Assembly (NCBI GenBank): GCA_963840725.1
Contig: CAWIZY010000004.1
Span: forward strand, 496,001-560,000
Direction: 5' to 3'
Source: CAVWDU01 sp963840725
Lineage (GTDB): Bacteria; Pseudomonadota; Gammaproteobacteria; Pseudomonadales; Halieaceae
DNA: 64,000 bases
The translations under genes and the position numbers were made by a program. The notes beneath the pieces are model-generated. The model was not told the origin of the DNA. It ran no database searches and was given only the letters and a program-made list of their open reading frames with translations. This document shows, one piece after another, positions 36,482 through 46,120 of this stretch; position 1 is the stretch's first letter; every line of letters begins with the position of its first letter.

Positions 36482-39400
36482 GTGTGAACGTGAGGTTGAT
36501 ATTGTTGTCTGCCTCGCCCACATTGGCGCCCACCCCGTAGCGCGGGGTTATGGTGTAAAGCGTATTGAACTCACTGGTTTCCTCCAGCAGGTTGAACCCG
36601 TAGCCCACATACAGCTCGGGATGCAAATAGGTCCCGATGCTCAACACCGTGTCCCGATCCCCCGCTGAACGACCGGTAAGAAGGTAGGATTGCACCTCTG
36701 TAGGGTCTAGCTGTGGCCGCGAGAACAACACCAGGTTGGGCTTGTCCAGAGAGCCGGAAATCTCAACCCCGGCAGCGGTTATTTGTGGATCGTTATCAAT
36801 CCATCGCACGCCGCGCAGCAGCAGGTTGGGCTCGGTCAGGGGCGCATTGTCGTACAGAAGTCTCCCGGTCTCGATTTCCAGGTCCTGGCCGAAGGCGCGA
36901 AACGTTCCGTCTTCGATGCCGAGTCGGCCATTGGTGATGGGTATCAAGTCAGCCTGTTGCGGTGTATTGGTAAACGCCAGTGCACCGACGATACGCCCTG
37001 CAAGCCCCAGCGCATTGATCTTGACGTCTTCGCCCATAATTACGGCCAGTTCACTGTCGATCCGCACCGGTGGGGCAACTACTGCAGGTGGCGCGATCAA
37101 CTCTCCTGCCTCGTCGATCACGACCACATCAGGCGAGGCCAGCACTACGGTATCAGGCTGTGCTTCAGCCGTCGGGTCTTCAGCGACCATGCCGGGGGTG
37201 AGGCCCAGTTTCGGCGTCAGTCTGGCCTCGGGAATAAACACCCGCCCGCGCAGTGTGAGCAATTGTTCCTGCCAGCCGAGCTCGAGCTCCGGGGAGGCGA
37301 ACACCTGTCCATCCGCGGTGTTATAGACCTCCAACAGATCGCCAGACACTGTGATCTCCGCCAGATCACCCGACAGGCCGACTCGCCCGTCCAACACCAG
37401 CTGTCCGGGCCCGGAGCGCAGGCCACCGGAGAGCAGCAACTCCCCCGGATGCGCCGGGTCGCCGCGAGCGCGCAGAGTGATATCGCGCAGTTCCAGCCCG
37501 GCCAGGGGGACGTTTGCCCTACCGTCAGCAAGGACCAGCTCACCGTTGAGCCGGGGTTGCTGCAGCGTACCTCCAAGCTGCATATCCGCCGTCATGCGAC
37601 CCGCTGTGGTATCCAGTTCAGGCAGCAATGCCTGCAAGCCACTGAGATCATCGAGCCTGGCCAGAATCTGGCCGCTGAGTGGTTGCGGCTGGATCAAGGG
37701 CAGGCGATATAGGGCAGGCAGCTGGAGCGTGGCGGCGATCAGTTTGCGTTGTCCCGTGTCCAGACTCAGGTCAGTGCGCAGGCCGCCCTCATCAATAGTG
37801 ATATCCAATACCCCACCATTATGGGAAATCTGCTCGACTGCACTGGCCCCCCTCAGCTCCAGAGCCCCCGGGGTGATATCGAGAATGGACCGCATCCGCA
37901 GCTCCCCATCGCCTGCGAGGCTTGCCAGTAAGGTACCGTTCAGCGCACCAGTCAGGCTGGGTAGAAACCGCGAGAGTGAGATGGATTGCAAGAGAGCATT
38001 GAGTTGCACGCCATCGCCCGCCACCCAACCACCACCGGCACAGAGTGAGGCATCGTCACTGGCCGATTGCAGACAGGCCTGTTCGAGGGCAAAGTCGCTC
38101 CCGGTAGCGGTCATGGCAACCGCGTGATCCAACTGCCAGTCACCATAGGCGGAACTGTCCACCCGCAGGGCCTCAAGCATCCCTGTCCAGTTCGCCCCTG
38201 CCGTGGTCCAGCCACCCGCAGCACGGGCGACAACGCCGTCTGTTGGGCTTAGCAGTTCAGCGTTGATCCAGTGGCCCTCGGTGCTGCCCCGGGCGTTGAC
38301 CAAAACGCTGTCCAACATCACTTGCCCGCCCTGCTGCAGCTGCTCCAGGCGCAGTTTCAACTGCAGCGGGTCCGAACGGACGGTGCTCGCCTGCAAATCC
38401 AGAGTAAGCTGTGCCAGCGACAGGTCATCATAGCCAAGATCCCTGGCCTGCACTTGGGCCTGTACCCGGGGAGCCTCTACACTGCCATCGATACGACCGC
38501 TGGCAAGCAGATGACCTTGTGCCGCCGCCAAAAGCCGCTGTGGCGATGGCATTCGGGCACGCCACTCAAGCGCGATTGCGGGCGTCAGCTGGCCCTGCAG
38601 CTCGAGAACGTTATCGGCGTTGGATAATTGCAAAGACGTCAGCGCAAGGCCTCGGTCGTTGGGCTCAACCAGCGCGGTAAGCGCAACTTCCCTGCCGGCG
38701 ATTTGCCCCGACGGTGTATTCAGTCGCAGTGTAAGCACCGGACCCTTGAGGGGATCGATATACCCGTCAGTTTTCAGGTTCAGGGTCAGCCTGCCCGGCA
38801 AGTCAGGCACCAGGCTCTCCGGGTTCAGCTGCTCTCCCCGCGCCTGCAGCCGCCACCGCAGCGCCGGGTTCCAGTCGACGCTGCCGTCCAGAGAGAGCTC
38901 GCCGCCCAGCAGGCTGCTGCTCAGTCGGCTCACCTGCAGACCATCGAGATTGCCGCTCGCCCTCCCCTCCCAATCACCGGCAGGCATTTCGCTACCGGCC
39001 AGGTTGGTAGCGAGGGATAGCGTATAGGCGTCCAGCTGCCCTTGGATAGCCAGTTCGCCCGCCGCACTGATGAACTGTGGGACAGGCTCCGTCAATGGCC
39101 ACTGCAGATCGTGCCACTGCACAAGCAGGGCCAGTTCGGGGGTTGCTTTGTCGACCAGCTTCACGGTTCCGGCGAGGCTGAGCTCTGCCGGTGTTTCAGC
39201 AGGGCCCAGGCTGGCGTACTCAATGAGAATAGCGTCCCCTTCGCGACCCGCTTGCAAGCGCCCCTCCAGCACCAGACCGGCGGGAATGCCCTGCGCCTCC
39301 GAGGCCGTCAGGTCCGGCACCAGGGTATACTGTAGATCGACTGTTTCCCCATCCAACCAGCGGACTGCTCCCCGGGTCTCCAGCACCCCCTGCCTAGCGA

Positions 39401-40373
39401 CCAGCCGGGCCATCTGCAGCTGGATGCCGGCCCGGTCTCCGACTGCCTGCAGCGACCATTGAGCATCGCCCACACCCGCTGACTGCACGCCGCCTGCGCC
39501 ACTCAGTGAGTAGGCGTCCATCTGCCCCTGACTGGTCAGGGCCCCGGCGGCCAGCACCAGTGGCTCAGGCTCAGCGGCAAGGCGAATCTCCGGCCAGTTC
39601 AGTGCCAGCACCCAGCCGGGGCTGCCCAACAGGTCACGCAGCTCACCCTGCAGATTCACGGTGGGTTCGCCGCGTCCCACATGCTCTACACGCAGCTGGC
39701 TGGCATCGCCATCCAGTTGAAGACGACCACCGACCGGCCGGTCATCGAGCAGCGAGCCGTTCCACTCGAGTTCCAGAGCCATCGGCAGGCGTTCGCTCAG
39801 CTCGATACTTCCCTCTCCTGACAGCGCAGCCTGCGGCGCCCGCACCACGAGTTTTTGCAGCGCAATTTTACGCCCGTCTGATGATGCTGCCGCGCTGATC
39901 TCGTCAATATCGGCGACTATTTCCTGGTCGACCTGTACCTGCAGATTCCGAATCCGCAAATCTGACAGCCTGAAGTCCAGAGGTAAGGGTACTTCGTCGA
40001 GGCGCAGCGGCCCAGAGTCCTCAGTAGCCTCCTGTGAGCCTGCCAAGCGCAGGTCCACCCCGTCGAGGTGTAGATGGCTGATTTCCATAACACCCGACAT
40101 CAACGCGGCGGACCGCCACCTCAGGCTCAGGCTATCGATACTCAGTTCAACAGCGGAAAGCTGCAGCTGCAGCCCCCGCACCTGAAGGTCACCCAACAGG
40201 GTGCCTTGTAGATCGCGCCAATTGACCGCGCCGACCGAAGCGTCGCGCACCAGGTCTGTCAATACGCGTGTGCCTTTGGCAGTCCCGGCAAGCGCCAGAA
40301 TAACGGCGACAGTTATCACCAGCAGGAACGCCAGGCCCAGTAAAATGCTTGCAGTTGCAGAGGGCTTTTTCAC
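36471..40373 (-). CDS. tamB: Translocation and assembly module TamB
   Basis: A very large protein of about 1300 residues with one N-terminal membrane anchor (ILLGLAFLLVITVAVILALA) and a long run of short beta strands. It ends with the conserved TamB C-terminus (PNLVLFSRPQLDPTEVQSYL...GRSAGD, then NTLYTITPRYGVGANVG), the DUF490 domain that docks to TamA and forms a hydrophobic groove for lipids across the periplasm. I use the GTG at 40373 (VKKPSATASILLG), because the extra upstream residues in frame would put a charged tail before the anchor. It is transcribed before tamA. The gene is about the usual length for the family. Confidence 0.9.
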   Translation of the reverse strand: MKKPSATASILLGLAFLLVITVAVILALAGTAKGTRVLTDLVRDASVGAVNWRDLQGTLLGDLQVRGLQLQLSAVELSIDSLSLRWRSAALMSGVMEISHLHLDGVDLRLAGSQEATEDSGPLRLDEVPLPLDFRLSDLRIRNLQVQVDQEIVADIDEISAAASSDGRKIALQKLVVRAPQAALSGEGSIELSERLPMALELEWNGSLLDDRPVGGRLQLDGDASQLRVEHVGRGEPTVNLQGELRDLLGSPGWVLALNWPEIRLAAEPEPLVLAAGALTSQGQMDAYSLSGAGGVQSAGVGDAQWSLQAVGDRAGIQLQMARLVARQGVLETRGAVRWLDGETVDLQYTLVPDLTASEAQGIPAGLVLEGRLQAGREGDAILIEYASLGPAETPAELSLAGTVKLVDKATPELALLVQWHDLQWPLTEPVPQFISAAGELAIQGQLDAYTLSLATNLAGSEMPAGDWEGRASGNLDGLQVSRLSSSLLGGELSLDGSVDWNPALRWRLQARGEQLNPESLVPDLPGRLTLNLKTDGYIDPLKGPVLTLRLNTPSGQIAGREVALTALVEPNDRGLALTSLQLSNADNVLELQGQLTPAIALEWRARMPSPQRLLAAAQGHLLASGRIDGSVEAPRVQAQVQARDLGYDDLSLAQLTLDLQASTVRSDPLQLKLRLEQLQQGGQVMLDSVLVNARGSTEGHWINAELLSPTDGVVARAAGGWTTAGANWTGMLEALRVDSSAYGDWQLDHAVAMTATGSDFALEQACLQSASDDASLCAGGGWVAGDGVQLNALLQSISLSRFLPSLTGALNGTLLASLAGDGELRMRSILDITPGALELRGASAVEQISHNGGVLDITIDEGGLRTDLSLDTGQRKLIAATLQLPALYRLPLIQPQPLSGQILARLDDLSGLQALLPELDTTAGRMTADMQLGGTLQQPRLNGELVLADGRANVPLAGLELRDITLRARGDPAHPGELLLSGGLRSGPGQLVLDGRVGLSGDLAEITVSGDLLEVYNTADGQVFASPELELGWQEQLLTLRGRVFIPEARLTPKLGLTPGMVAEDPTAEAQPDTVVLASPDVVVIDEAGELIAPPAVVAPPVRIDSELAVIMGEDVKINALGLAGRIVGALAFTNTPQQADLIPITNGRLGIEDGTFRAFGQDLEIETGRLLYDNAPLTEPNLLLRGVRWIDNDPQITAAGVEISGSLDKPNLVLFSRPQLDPTEVQSYLLTGRSAGDRDTVLSIGTYLHPELYVGYGFNLLEETSEFNTLYTITPRYGVGANVGEADNNINLTFTHER

Positions 40374-40526
40374 CGTTTCTACTTCGCAGTTGCTGCTGTT
40401 TATTGTCTGTGCCCGGCCAGTGTCAGCGAGCGAACAGACGCCCCCTTTCACTTAGCGGTTGCATTCAATACAGTGACACAGTAAACATAGTATTGAGTCG
40501 ATTGGATAATTGAAAGGTAGAACCCA

Positions 40527-41027
40527 ATGAAACACCCTTATCTCTTTGCCGCCTGCCTCACACTTTGCACGGGGGTCGCAGTGGCGGTCGATTTCAACAA
40601 GGATGCGCTTAAAGCGATGCAGCAGGAAGGCCTCGATATAGTCGATCAGGAGAAAGGGTTTCGCGCCTTCTCGCTGTCGTCCAATCTGTGCCTGCATGCC
40701 GCGAAAATCGATAAACCGGGCGCAAACCTGCAAGTACAAAAGTGCAAGCCCAAATCCGACAATCAGAAGTGGCAGTTTGATGACCAGAATCGACTAACCA
40801 CCAAGGGTGGCGTCTGTCTGGGGGTTGGTGGCAAGGTCAAGGAACCGGGAGCCAAAGCACAACTGCAAAAATGCGGGGGGGCCAAACACCAGCGCTGGAA
40901 GCTGGATGGGCAGGGCCGGCTGGTCAATGGCCTCGACAAATGTTTGCAGGCGAGCGCCAAGGGAAACGCAGGCGCATCGCTGGAGACCCGGCCCTGCGAC
41001 AAATCAGCTGCCCAAACCTGGCAGTAA
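40527..41027 (+). CDS. Secreted ricin-type beta-trefoil lectin protein
   Basis: A 166-residue protein with a signal peptide (MKHPYLFAACLTLCTGVAVA) and a single beta-trefoil of about 125 residues. Three internal repeats end in QxW-like motifs NQKW, HQRW and AQTWQ, each with a cysteine-containing start (NLCLHAA, GVCLGVG, DKCLQAS), as in ricin B-type carbohydrate-binding modules. No catalytic domain is attached. Likely role: binding of a polysaccharide or glycan outside the cell. The ATG has an AAAGG ribosome site. It is divergent from tamB. Confidence 0.87.
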   Translation: MKHPYLFAACLTLCTGVAVAVDFNKDALKAMQQEGLDIVDQEKGFRAFSLSSNLCLHAAKIDKPGANLQVQKCKPKSDNQKWQFDDQNRLTTKGGVCLGVGGKVKEPGAKAQLQKCGGAKHQRWKLDGQGRLVNGLDKCLQASAKGNAGASLETRPCDKSAAQTWQ

Positions 41028-41240
41028 TCCGCGGTGTCGCCAGGTTTACCGTTTTAGCTGAGTACCCGTATGAGTTACAGTGACGGCGATTACATCTCCA
41101 AACGGTGAACGATACCCGCCAGCGTGGGCTGGACGCTGCTTCCTGCATGCAGGTTGGCGCCCCGGCCACCGCACACAATAGCGGTGTACAGCCATCACGG
41201 GGAATCGCATAACCGGCGCTTTGGCCACAAGGAACCACTC

Positions 41241-41657
41241 ATGGAAACGACTATTCTCACTCCAGTGCTTGCACTGATCACCTGGACACTGCTGATTTGG
41301 GCCTGGATGTATGCCCTGCGTATACCAGCGATGAACGCGGCAGGGCTGGACCCCGACGAAGCCAGACACCCGGGCTCACTCAATCAACTGCCAAGCTCAG
41401 CTCGGGCGGTTGCAGACAACTACAATCACCTTCACGAGCAGCCAACGATTTTTTACGCGCTGGTTTTTTATACGGCACTGGCGGGCAACGGCGATACCAC
41501 GGCCGTCATGCTGGCCTGGCTGTATGTCGGCCTGAGGGTGGTGCATTCTCTGGTTCAGAACACCATCAACAAGGTGATAGTGCGTTTCGCCCTGTTCGCG
41601 CTCTCGACGCTTGCGCTGGTAGCGCTGACCGCGCTGAATCTTTTGGCTCTGGCCTGA
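41241..41657 (+). CDS. MAPEG family membrane protein
   Basis: A 138-residue, four-helix membrane protein. The ATG with AAGGA upstream gives METTILTPVLALITWTLLIW; the conserved central sequence VADNYNHLHEQPTIFYALVF and the later LAWLYVGLRVVHSLVQ are typical of MAPEG proteins (membrane-associated proteins in eicosanoid and glutathione metabolism). Bacterial members are largely uncharacterised; glutathione conjugation of lipophilic compounds is a possibility only. Confidence 0.87.
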   Translation: METTILTPVLALITWTLLIWAWMYALRIPAMNAAGLDPDEARHPGSLNQLPSSARAVADNYNHLHEQPTIFYALVFYTALAGNGDTTAVMLAWLYVGLRVVHSLVQNTINKVIVRFALFALSTLALVALTALNLLALA

Positions 41658-41825
41658 ACACCGATAGCCGTCGGGGGCCGGGATCGCCAACGCAAGCTCC
41701 GGGCCCTGGTGTACAGTGGCTGCAGCAACTCCCGGTGGACATTGCGCTGAGGCAATACCGGGGCTGGCTTTTACCGATATGAGGACTACACTAGCAGCAC
41801 CAACCCATCTGAAGGAGAAAGCACT

Positions 41826-42206
41826 ATGTTCAGTCACATCATGATCGGCGCAAACGACGTTGCCGCGTCCAAGCAGTTTTACGATGCCACCCTCGGGGTG
41901 CTGGGACACAAGCCCGGCGTTATGGATGAGAACGGCCGCTGTTTTTACTTCACCGACAATGGCATCTTCGCGCTTACCAAACCCATTGACGGCGAGGCGG
42001 CCAGCCATGGCAACGGCACCACGATCGGCTTTGCCGCAGCGGATACAGCTGCCGCAGACGCCTGGCACAAGGCTGGCCTTGCCAACGGAGGCACCGACTG
42101 TGAAGACCCCCCCGGTGTGCGTGAGGGCGCTGCCGGCAAGCTGTATCTCGCCTACCTGCGCGACCCCTCGGGAAACAAAGTCTGCACCCTGCATCGGGTA
42201 GCCTGA
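41826..42206 (+). CDS. VOC (glyoxalase/bleomycin resistance) family protein
   Basis: A 126-residue single-module VOC protein: MFSHIMIGANDVAASKQFYD starts the first beta-alpha-beta unit, and GKLYLAYLRDPSGNKVCTLH ends the second. A strong AAGGAG ribosome site precedes the ATG. VOC proteins are dimeric metal-dependent isomerases, dioxygenases or binding proteins; a member this short cannot be assigned further. It is followed by the convergent DCC protein gene. Confidence 0.87.
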   Translation: MFSHIMIGANDVAASKQFYDATLGVLGHKPGVMDENGRCFYFTDNGIFALTKPIDGEAASHGNGTTIGFAAADTAAADAWHKAGLANGGTDCEDPPGVREGAAGKLYLAYLRDPSGNKVCTLHRVA

Positions 42207-42272
42207 TACACCCACCTAAAGGGCTCGTTGCTATTCCAATCGGATAGCCCACTCACCTGGCGCACTCTGCAA

Positions 42273-42740
42273 CTAGCCATCGTGGCCACGGGGACTGGTA
42301 TCACTGTCCCCGTAAAGCCGCCGGTAACGCTGTGTTGCCCAGGCGTTGTAGGCACGCTCTGCCAATGGCCGGATCACCGGCCATTGCAGGACTCGCCACA
42401 GCCACCCATACCGGGTGTATTGCCAGGCTGCCACATTGGCGTCGAGACCCACCAGAAACCTGCCATTGGCATCGCGAAAGTGCAGCTCTCGCAGCAATGT
42501 GTCGCGCGACGGCAGCGTTGCGTCGTGGACCTCGTGGATATCGCACAGGGCCAGACCGTCGCTGATCTCACGCAGGCGGGCCACCTCGCGGGTGCACAAA
42601 GGACACTGTCCATCGTAATACAAGCACCCATTGCCCTGATCTACCGCAACCTGGCGTGCCAAGTCCGGGTGACCGGTGTCTGGGTCCAGACTGTTTTGCT
42701 GTACGTTGTGTGTCAAGCAACCTCCCATTCCCTGTATCAA
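42273..42740 (-). CDS. DCC family thiol-disulfide oxidoreductase (DUF393)
   Basis: A protein of up to 155 residues with the DUF393 signature CLYYDGQCPLCTREV (the DxxCPLC redox pair) and the later DANVAAWQYTRYGWLW segment. These small proteins have a thioredoxin-like fold and are predicted redox enzymes. The start is uncertain because about 38 unrelated residues precede the core. The 210 bases between its start and the DUF808 remnant hold no gene I can support. Confidence 0.82.
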   Translation of the reverse strand: MIQGMGGCLTHNVQQNSLDPDTGHPDLARQVAVDQGNGCLYYDGQCPLCTREVARLREISDGLALCDIHEVHDATLPSRDTLLRELHFRDANGRFLVGLDANVAAWQYTRYGWLWRVLQWPVIRPLAERAYNAWATQRYRRLYGDSDTSPRGHDG

Positions 42741-42949
42741 CCATTGTCCCGCACCGGGTCAGCGGTCCAGGCCATCACTCGGTCCGCGCTAGACCGACAT
42801 CGACTCAGCAGTAGGCTCTGCATCCAGACCGCGTTGATGTGATAACTACGGCTTAGCACGCAGGTCAGACCATTAGACACCCGCCGACAGGCTACCTGCC
42901 CCGCCAGGGTTCACAAACGTTTCCGAATATTGCCGGGGCCTGCACCCTC

Positions 42950-43213
42950 CATCAGCGCGAGAGCCGGCGAGCAGCGACGACGCGTTCTCTCGATGCCAAA
43001 AAAACCGCTGGGGTGCTGGGGGATGACCTCGCAGTCAACGCGAGCTTTGAGGCCATCGCCCGGTCAGTGACCGGTATCGAAGTGGTGGGACCGGTGATAG
43101 GCGGCATTACCCCCCTGCTACTGAACACCCTGTTTGGCATGGCGGTCGGCGCCCTGGCCCTGGGGATTGCCAAAGGGGCAGAGGCCTTGTTCAGGAGGCC
43201 CCAGCATCCGTGA
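42950..43213 (+). pseudogene. Remnant of a DUF808 (YedI-like) membrane protein
   Basis: An in-frame stretch encodes DAKKTAGVLGDDLAVNA, a highly conserved N-terminal segment of DUF808 proteins, joined directly to a C-terminal-like piece VGPVIGGITPLLLNTLFGMA followed by VGALALGIAKGAEALF. Normal members are about 290-320 residues, so roughly 200 residues between the two pieces are missing. No good start codon or normal N-terminus (LLALIDDIA-like) is found upstream in this frame. A large internal deletion has probably left only both ends. It overlaps the end of the convergent reductase gene. Confidence 0.65.
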
Positions 43214-44381
43214 TCTCCAGGGCAAAACTGAGTCCTGCACGCCGCTGCAAGCGCTCGATCAAGCGTTCACCCATTGCCGGAGCCGGGGTGTAGAAGCCAC
43301 CGGGAAGTTCAGCACAGTCCTCGACCAGACAGGCTGCACTCTCGGCGATCATCTTTGACGTACAGCCGTAGCCCGGGTCCATATCGCCTGACACCAGCGA
43401 GCGGATCTCGCGGCCGTCAGCCGTCTGGCCAATAAACAACACTTCGAAATTGCCGGCCTCGCGCACCGCCCTGGAGGGGCCATCGCCGGGACCCGGAGCA
43501 CCCTCGCCCCGCAGCGGGTTCATTGAAGCCATAGCCTCCGCGATGGCTTTGCCCTTTTCTCCGGGGCCGGTGGCAAACATCTCGTCGTATTCAAAATCGA
43601 CGCCGTAAGGATGGCCCATCAACGCATTGGAGCGGTGAATGTTTTTACTGTTGATCGTGGCCATGATAAAGGGTGTCACCCACTGACCAATCATCGGGTC
43701 TTCCTGGACGGTATCGCCGGGGGGCTGCTGAGGCCCTCGAAAGCCATCAGCCAGGCAAAAAGGATCGTTCAGCAATAGCATTAATGCCGGATCCCTTGCT
43801 ACCAGGTCTTCGGTAGCATTGAGCGAGGCTGCGGTACCCCCTGAAAAAGCACCCTTCATCGACCGCACTCGGGCGTGAACCCGCTGACAGGGTACACCAA
43901 ACTGCTTTTTGGCCTCATTCTGTAAGTGCATTACCCCGAGATCAAAGGGGATGGAATCGAAGCCGCAGCTGTGCACGATGCGTGCCCCACTGCGTGCAGC
44001 CTGGGCCTGGTGCGAAGTGATCATCTCGTGCATCCAGAGAGGTTCGCCGGTCAAATCGACATAAGCGGTACCCAATTCTGCGCAGGCGGCAACCAGCCCG
44101 GAGCCATGAATTTGATAGGGGCCAACCACCGCACAGATACAGTGCGCCCGGGCAACCATGGCGCGCACAGACTGTGGGTCATCGGCATCGGCGATCAACA
44201 AGGGTGTGTCGGGCCCGGCGCCGATTTCTTCCCTCACCGCCGCCAGCTTGTCCCGATTTCTCCCGGCCATCGCCCAGCGCAGTCCCAGACCGTTCTGGGC
44301 CACCATGTACTCAGCAACCAGGCGCCCGGTAAAGCCGCTGGCGCCATAGATGACGATGTCATATTCCCTGTTGTCGCTCAT
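43191..44381 (-). CDS. Saccharopine dehydrogenase-like / trans-acting enoyl reductase family protein
   Basis: A 396-residue protein with an N-terminal Rossmann domain (EYDIVIYGASGFTGRLVAEY), residues VGPYQIHGSGLVAACAELG and DLTGE, and HSCGFDSIPFDLGVM. These are landmarks of the saccharopine-dehydrogenase NADP-binding family, including mycobacterial trans-acting enoyl reductases. It likely reduces a lipid or polyketide-type substrate, not saccharopine. The ATG follows GTGAGGGAAGT. It lies downstream of the SDR and VOC genes on the same strand. Confidence 0.85.
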   Translation of the reverse strand: MSDNREYDIVIYGASGFTGRLVAEYMVAQNGLGLRWAMAGRNRDKLAAVREEIGAGPDTPLLIADADDPQSVRAMVARAHCICAVVGPYQIHGSGLVAACAELGTAYVDLTGEPLWMHEMITSHQAQAARSGARIVHSCGFDSIPFDLGVMHLQNEAKKQFGVPCQRVHARVRSMKGAFSGGTAASLNATEDLVARDPALMLLLNDPFCLADGFRGPQQPPGDTVQEDPMIGQWVTPFIMATINSKNIHRSNALMGHPYGVDFEYDEMFATGPGEKGKAIAEAMASMNPLRGEGAPGPGDGPSRAVREAGNFEVLFIGQTADGREIRSLVSGDMDPGYGCTSKMIAESAACLVEDCAELPGGFYTPAPAMGERLIERLQRRAGLSFALEITDAGAS

Positions 44382-44454
44382 ACTTCCCTCACGCTTGTAT
44401 TGATTGTCATGAACCGATTCTGTGAACGCCTGCAGCTACGCCGGGTAAAGCGCT

Positions 44455-44904
44455 TCACGATGGCATTTGCACCAGCTCGAGCACGGTCCCGTCAGGGTCC
44501 TTGAAGCAAATGAAATGCGTGTCCCGCCCCCCGGGCCCAGCGACGGTGGCCGGCGCCTGGGACAGAAACTCTACCCCGAGAGCGCGCAGCGCAGCGGTAT
44601 CGGCCGCGATGTCTGTGGTCGTCAGAGCAATCCGCCCCAAACCCAGATGATTCAGCGCCGCATAGGGCGGATCGCCATCCGCTGGTTGCTGCCACTCCAG
44701 CAGGTCAATCACAGACCCATCCCGGTGCTTCATCAATGCCCCGCGAAGGCGGTAAGTATCAAAACCCACCGCAGCCGCGACATCGGCGGCCCCGTCAGGG
44801 GGCACCGGCATCAGCACTTCGAAGCCGAGTAACTCGTAAAACGCTCGCGACCGCTCGAAGTCGCTACAGTTGATATTGACATGGAGCAAGCCGGAAATAT
44901 TCAT
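44455..44904 (-). CDS. VOC family protein
   Basis: A 149-residue two-module VOC protein starting MNISGLLHVNINCSDFERSR and ending DTHFICFKDPDGTVLELVQM. The His of HVNI, and the Glu of LELVQ, fit metal ligands of glyoxalase-fold enzymes, so a metal-dependent reaction is possible. Its ATG overlaps the stop of the upstream membrane SDR by four bases (ATGA), so the two are translationally coupled and probably act in one pathway. Confidence 0.87.
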   Translation of the reverse strand: MNISGLLHVNINCSDFERSRAFYELLGFEVLMPVPPDGAADVAAAVGFDTYRLRGALMKHRDGSVIDLLEWQQPADGDPPYAALNHLGLGRIALTTTDIAADTAALRALGVEFLSQAPATVAGPGGRDTHFICFKDPDGTVLELVQMPS

Positions 44905-45920
44905 GTGGGATCCACGGGTGGCGGGGGTTGAATCATTAGCTTCTTGAACTTCAGTGACCAGGACTCAGGGCCAACCCACAAGGCGTAAAACAGGGTCTTG
45001 GCCATCGTCCCGCTGAGATAGCGCAACTTGGGGCGAGTGGCTGTGAGTGCGTGAACAATATCACCAACCGCGAGCGCTGGGTCCTGAGCGATCTTCTCAA
45101 GCTGCGGTGTATTCACTGTGATATAGCGCTCCAGCCAGTGCTCCGGCCAAGCCGACCGCCACGCCCCGCCGGGGTCGATGCGAGCCATCTCCTGCCAGGC
45201 CTTGCGGTGAGACTCGAAAAAGCTCATGGCCAGCGGTGTCCGCATGGTTGAGGGGTTGATCACACTCACCGAAACCTGCCAGAAAGACAGTTCAGCCCGC
45301 AGTGCATCGGCATAAGCTTCAAGAGCAAATTTGGAGGCGTCGTAGGGCGCGTTGCCCGGCAGGCTGACAATACCGTCGACACTGCTCACCAGCACGACCC
45401 GTCCCCGGGCCTGTCGCAGGCTCGCGAGGAGCTTTTGAGTGAGCAGCACCGGTGCATAAAAGTTGACCGCCATGGTCTGGCGATAGAAGTCGATGGGCTG
45501 ATAGTCGGCGAACCCCGGCAGTACCACACCGGCGCAATGCACCAGGCCCCAGAGCGAACCCTCGCAGAGGGCATCGGCTTGCCCCGCCACCTGATTCACC
45601 GCTGCATCATCGCTAAGATCCAGACAGGGCGCCGCCCTGGCCCCCGCCACCAGGGCAGCGGCAGCACCATCGGGCGTTAGGCAGCAGGCGATGACATTCG
45701 CCTCCCGACTCACCAGCTCCGCGACCACCCCCTGGCCGAACCCCGAATCACAGCCGGTGACCAGCACCCAGCGACCGCTGATACTCTCTGAAGATCTGGA
45801 GCGCAGGGCCGCGACCAGTTTTTTGATCACAATCAGCGCCATAAAACACCAGACGATAAATCCTGTACCGGTGATCCAGGGCTGCAGGCCTTCCTGGACG
45901 TTGACCAACACTGTGGCCAT
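44901..45920 (-). CDS. Membrane-anchored SDR resembling retinol dehydrogenases (SDR9C-like)
   Basis: A protein of about 339 residues (ATG at 45920; an upstream GTG at 45953 is possible). An N-terminal membrane helix (GFIVWCFMALIVIKKLVAAL) precedes the SDR domain. The cofactor motif is TGCDSGFGQG, where TGCDSGFG is characteristic of the vertebrate RDH/11-beta-HSD2-like SDR9C group; ACCLTPDGA and LWGLVHCAGV also match it. Catalytic residues are Ser in LVSSVDG and Tyr-Lys in YDASKFALEAY. Together with the nearby carotenoid oxygenase this points to retinoid- or apocarotenoid-like alcohols, but steroids or other lipids are equally possible for this family. Confidence 0.83.
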   Translation of the reverse strand: MATVLVNVQEGLQPWITGTGFIVWCFMALIVIKKLVAALRSRSSESISGRWVLVTGCDSGFGQGVVAELVSREANVIACCLTPDGAAAALVAGARAAPCLDLSDDAAVNQVAGQADALCEGSLWGLVHCAGVVLPGFADYQPIDFYRQTMAVNFYAPVLLTQKLLASLRQARGRVVLVSSVDGIVSLPGNAPYDASKFALEAYADALRAELSFWQVSVSVINPSTMRTPLAMSFFESHRKAWQEMARIDPGGAWRSAWPEHWLERYITVNTPQLEKIAQDPALAVGDIVHALTATRPKLRYLSGTMAKTLFYALWVGPESWSLKFKKLMIQPPPPVDPT

Positions 45921-46006
45921 CCTCGATTGCCCCGCTAATCTTATTAATGCCACTCAGTCTAACGAGCTACCGATTGACTGCAACTTTTTTCGCCAACAGC
46001 CAACTC

Positions 46007-46036
46007 TAGGGTACCCAGTGACGATGATTAGGGTAC
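46007..46036. repeat. Direct repeat TAGGGTAC, 22 bp apart, upstream of TonB receptor
   Basis: Two exact copies of TAGGGTAC (46007-46014 and 46029-46036) lie 85 bases upstream of the receptor start. Two-turn spacing fits a dimeric activator or repressor site for the divergent SDR and receptor genes. No regulator gene is adjacent; this is inferred from spacing only. Confidence 0.35.
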
Positions 46037-46120
46037 ACTTTGCTCCACGGCCATCACCTCACACCCGGTGACAGATGCCGACACTAAAACAATAATTCAA
46101 ACTGACAACAGGTGTTACCG

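Noticed and set aside
41397..42215. 272-codon minus-strand frame over the MAPEG and VOC genes
   Set aside because: Both plus-strand genes have ribosome sites and clear families; the frame is a shadow.
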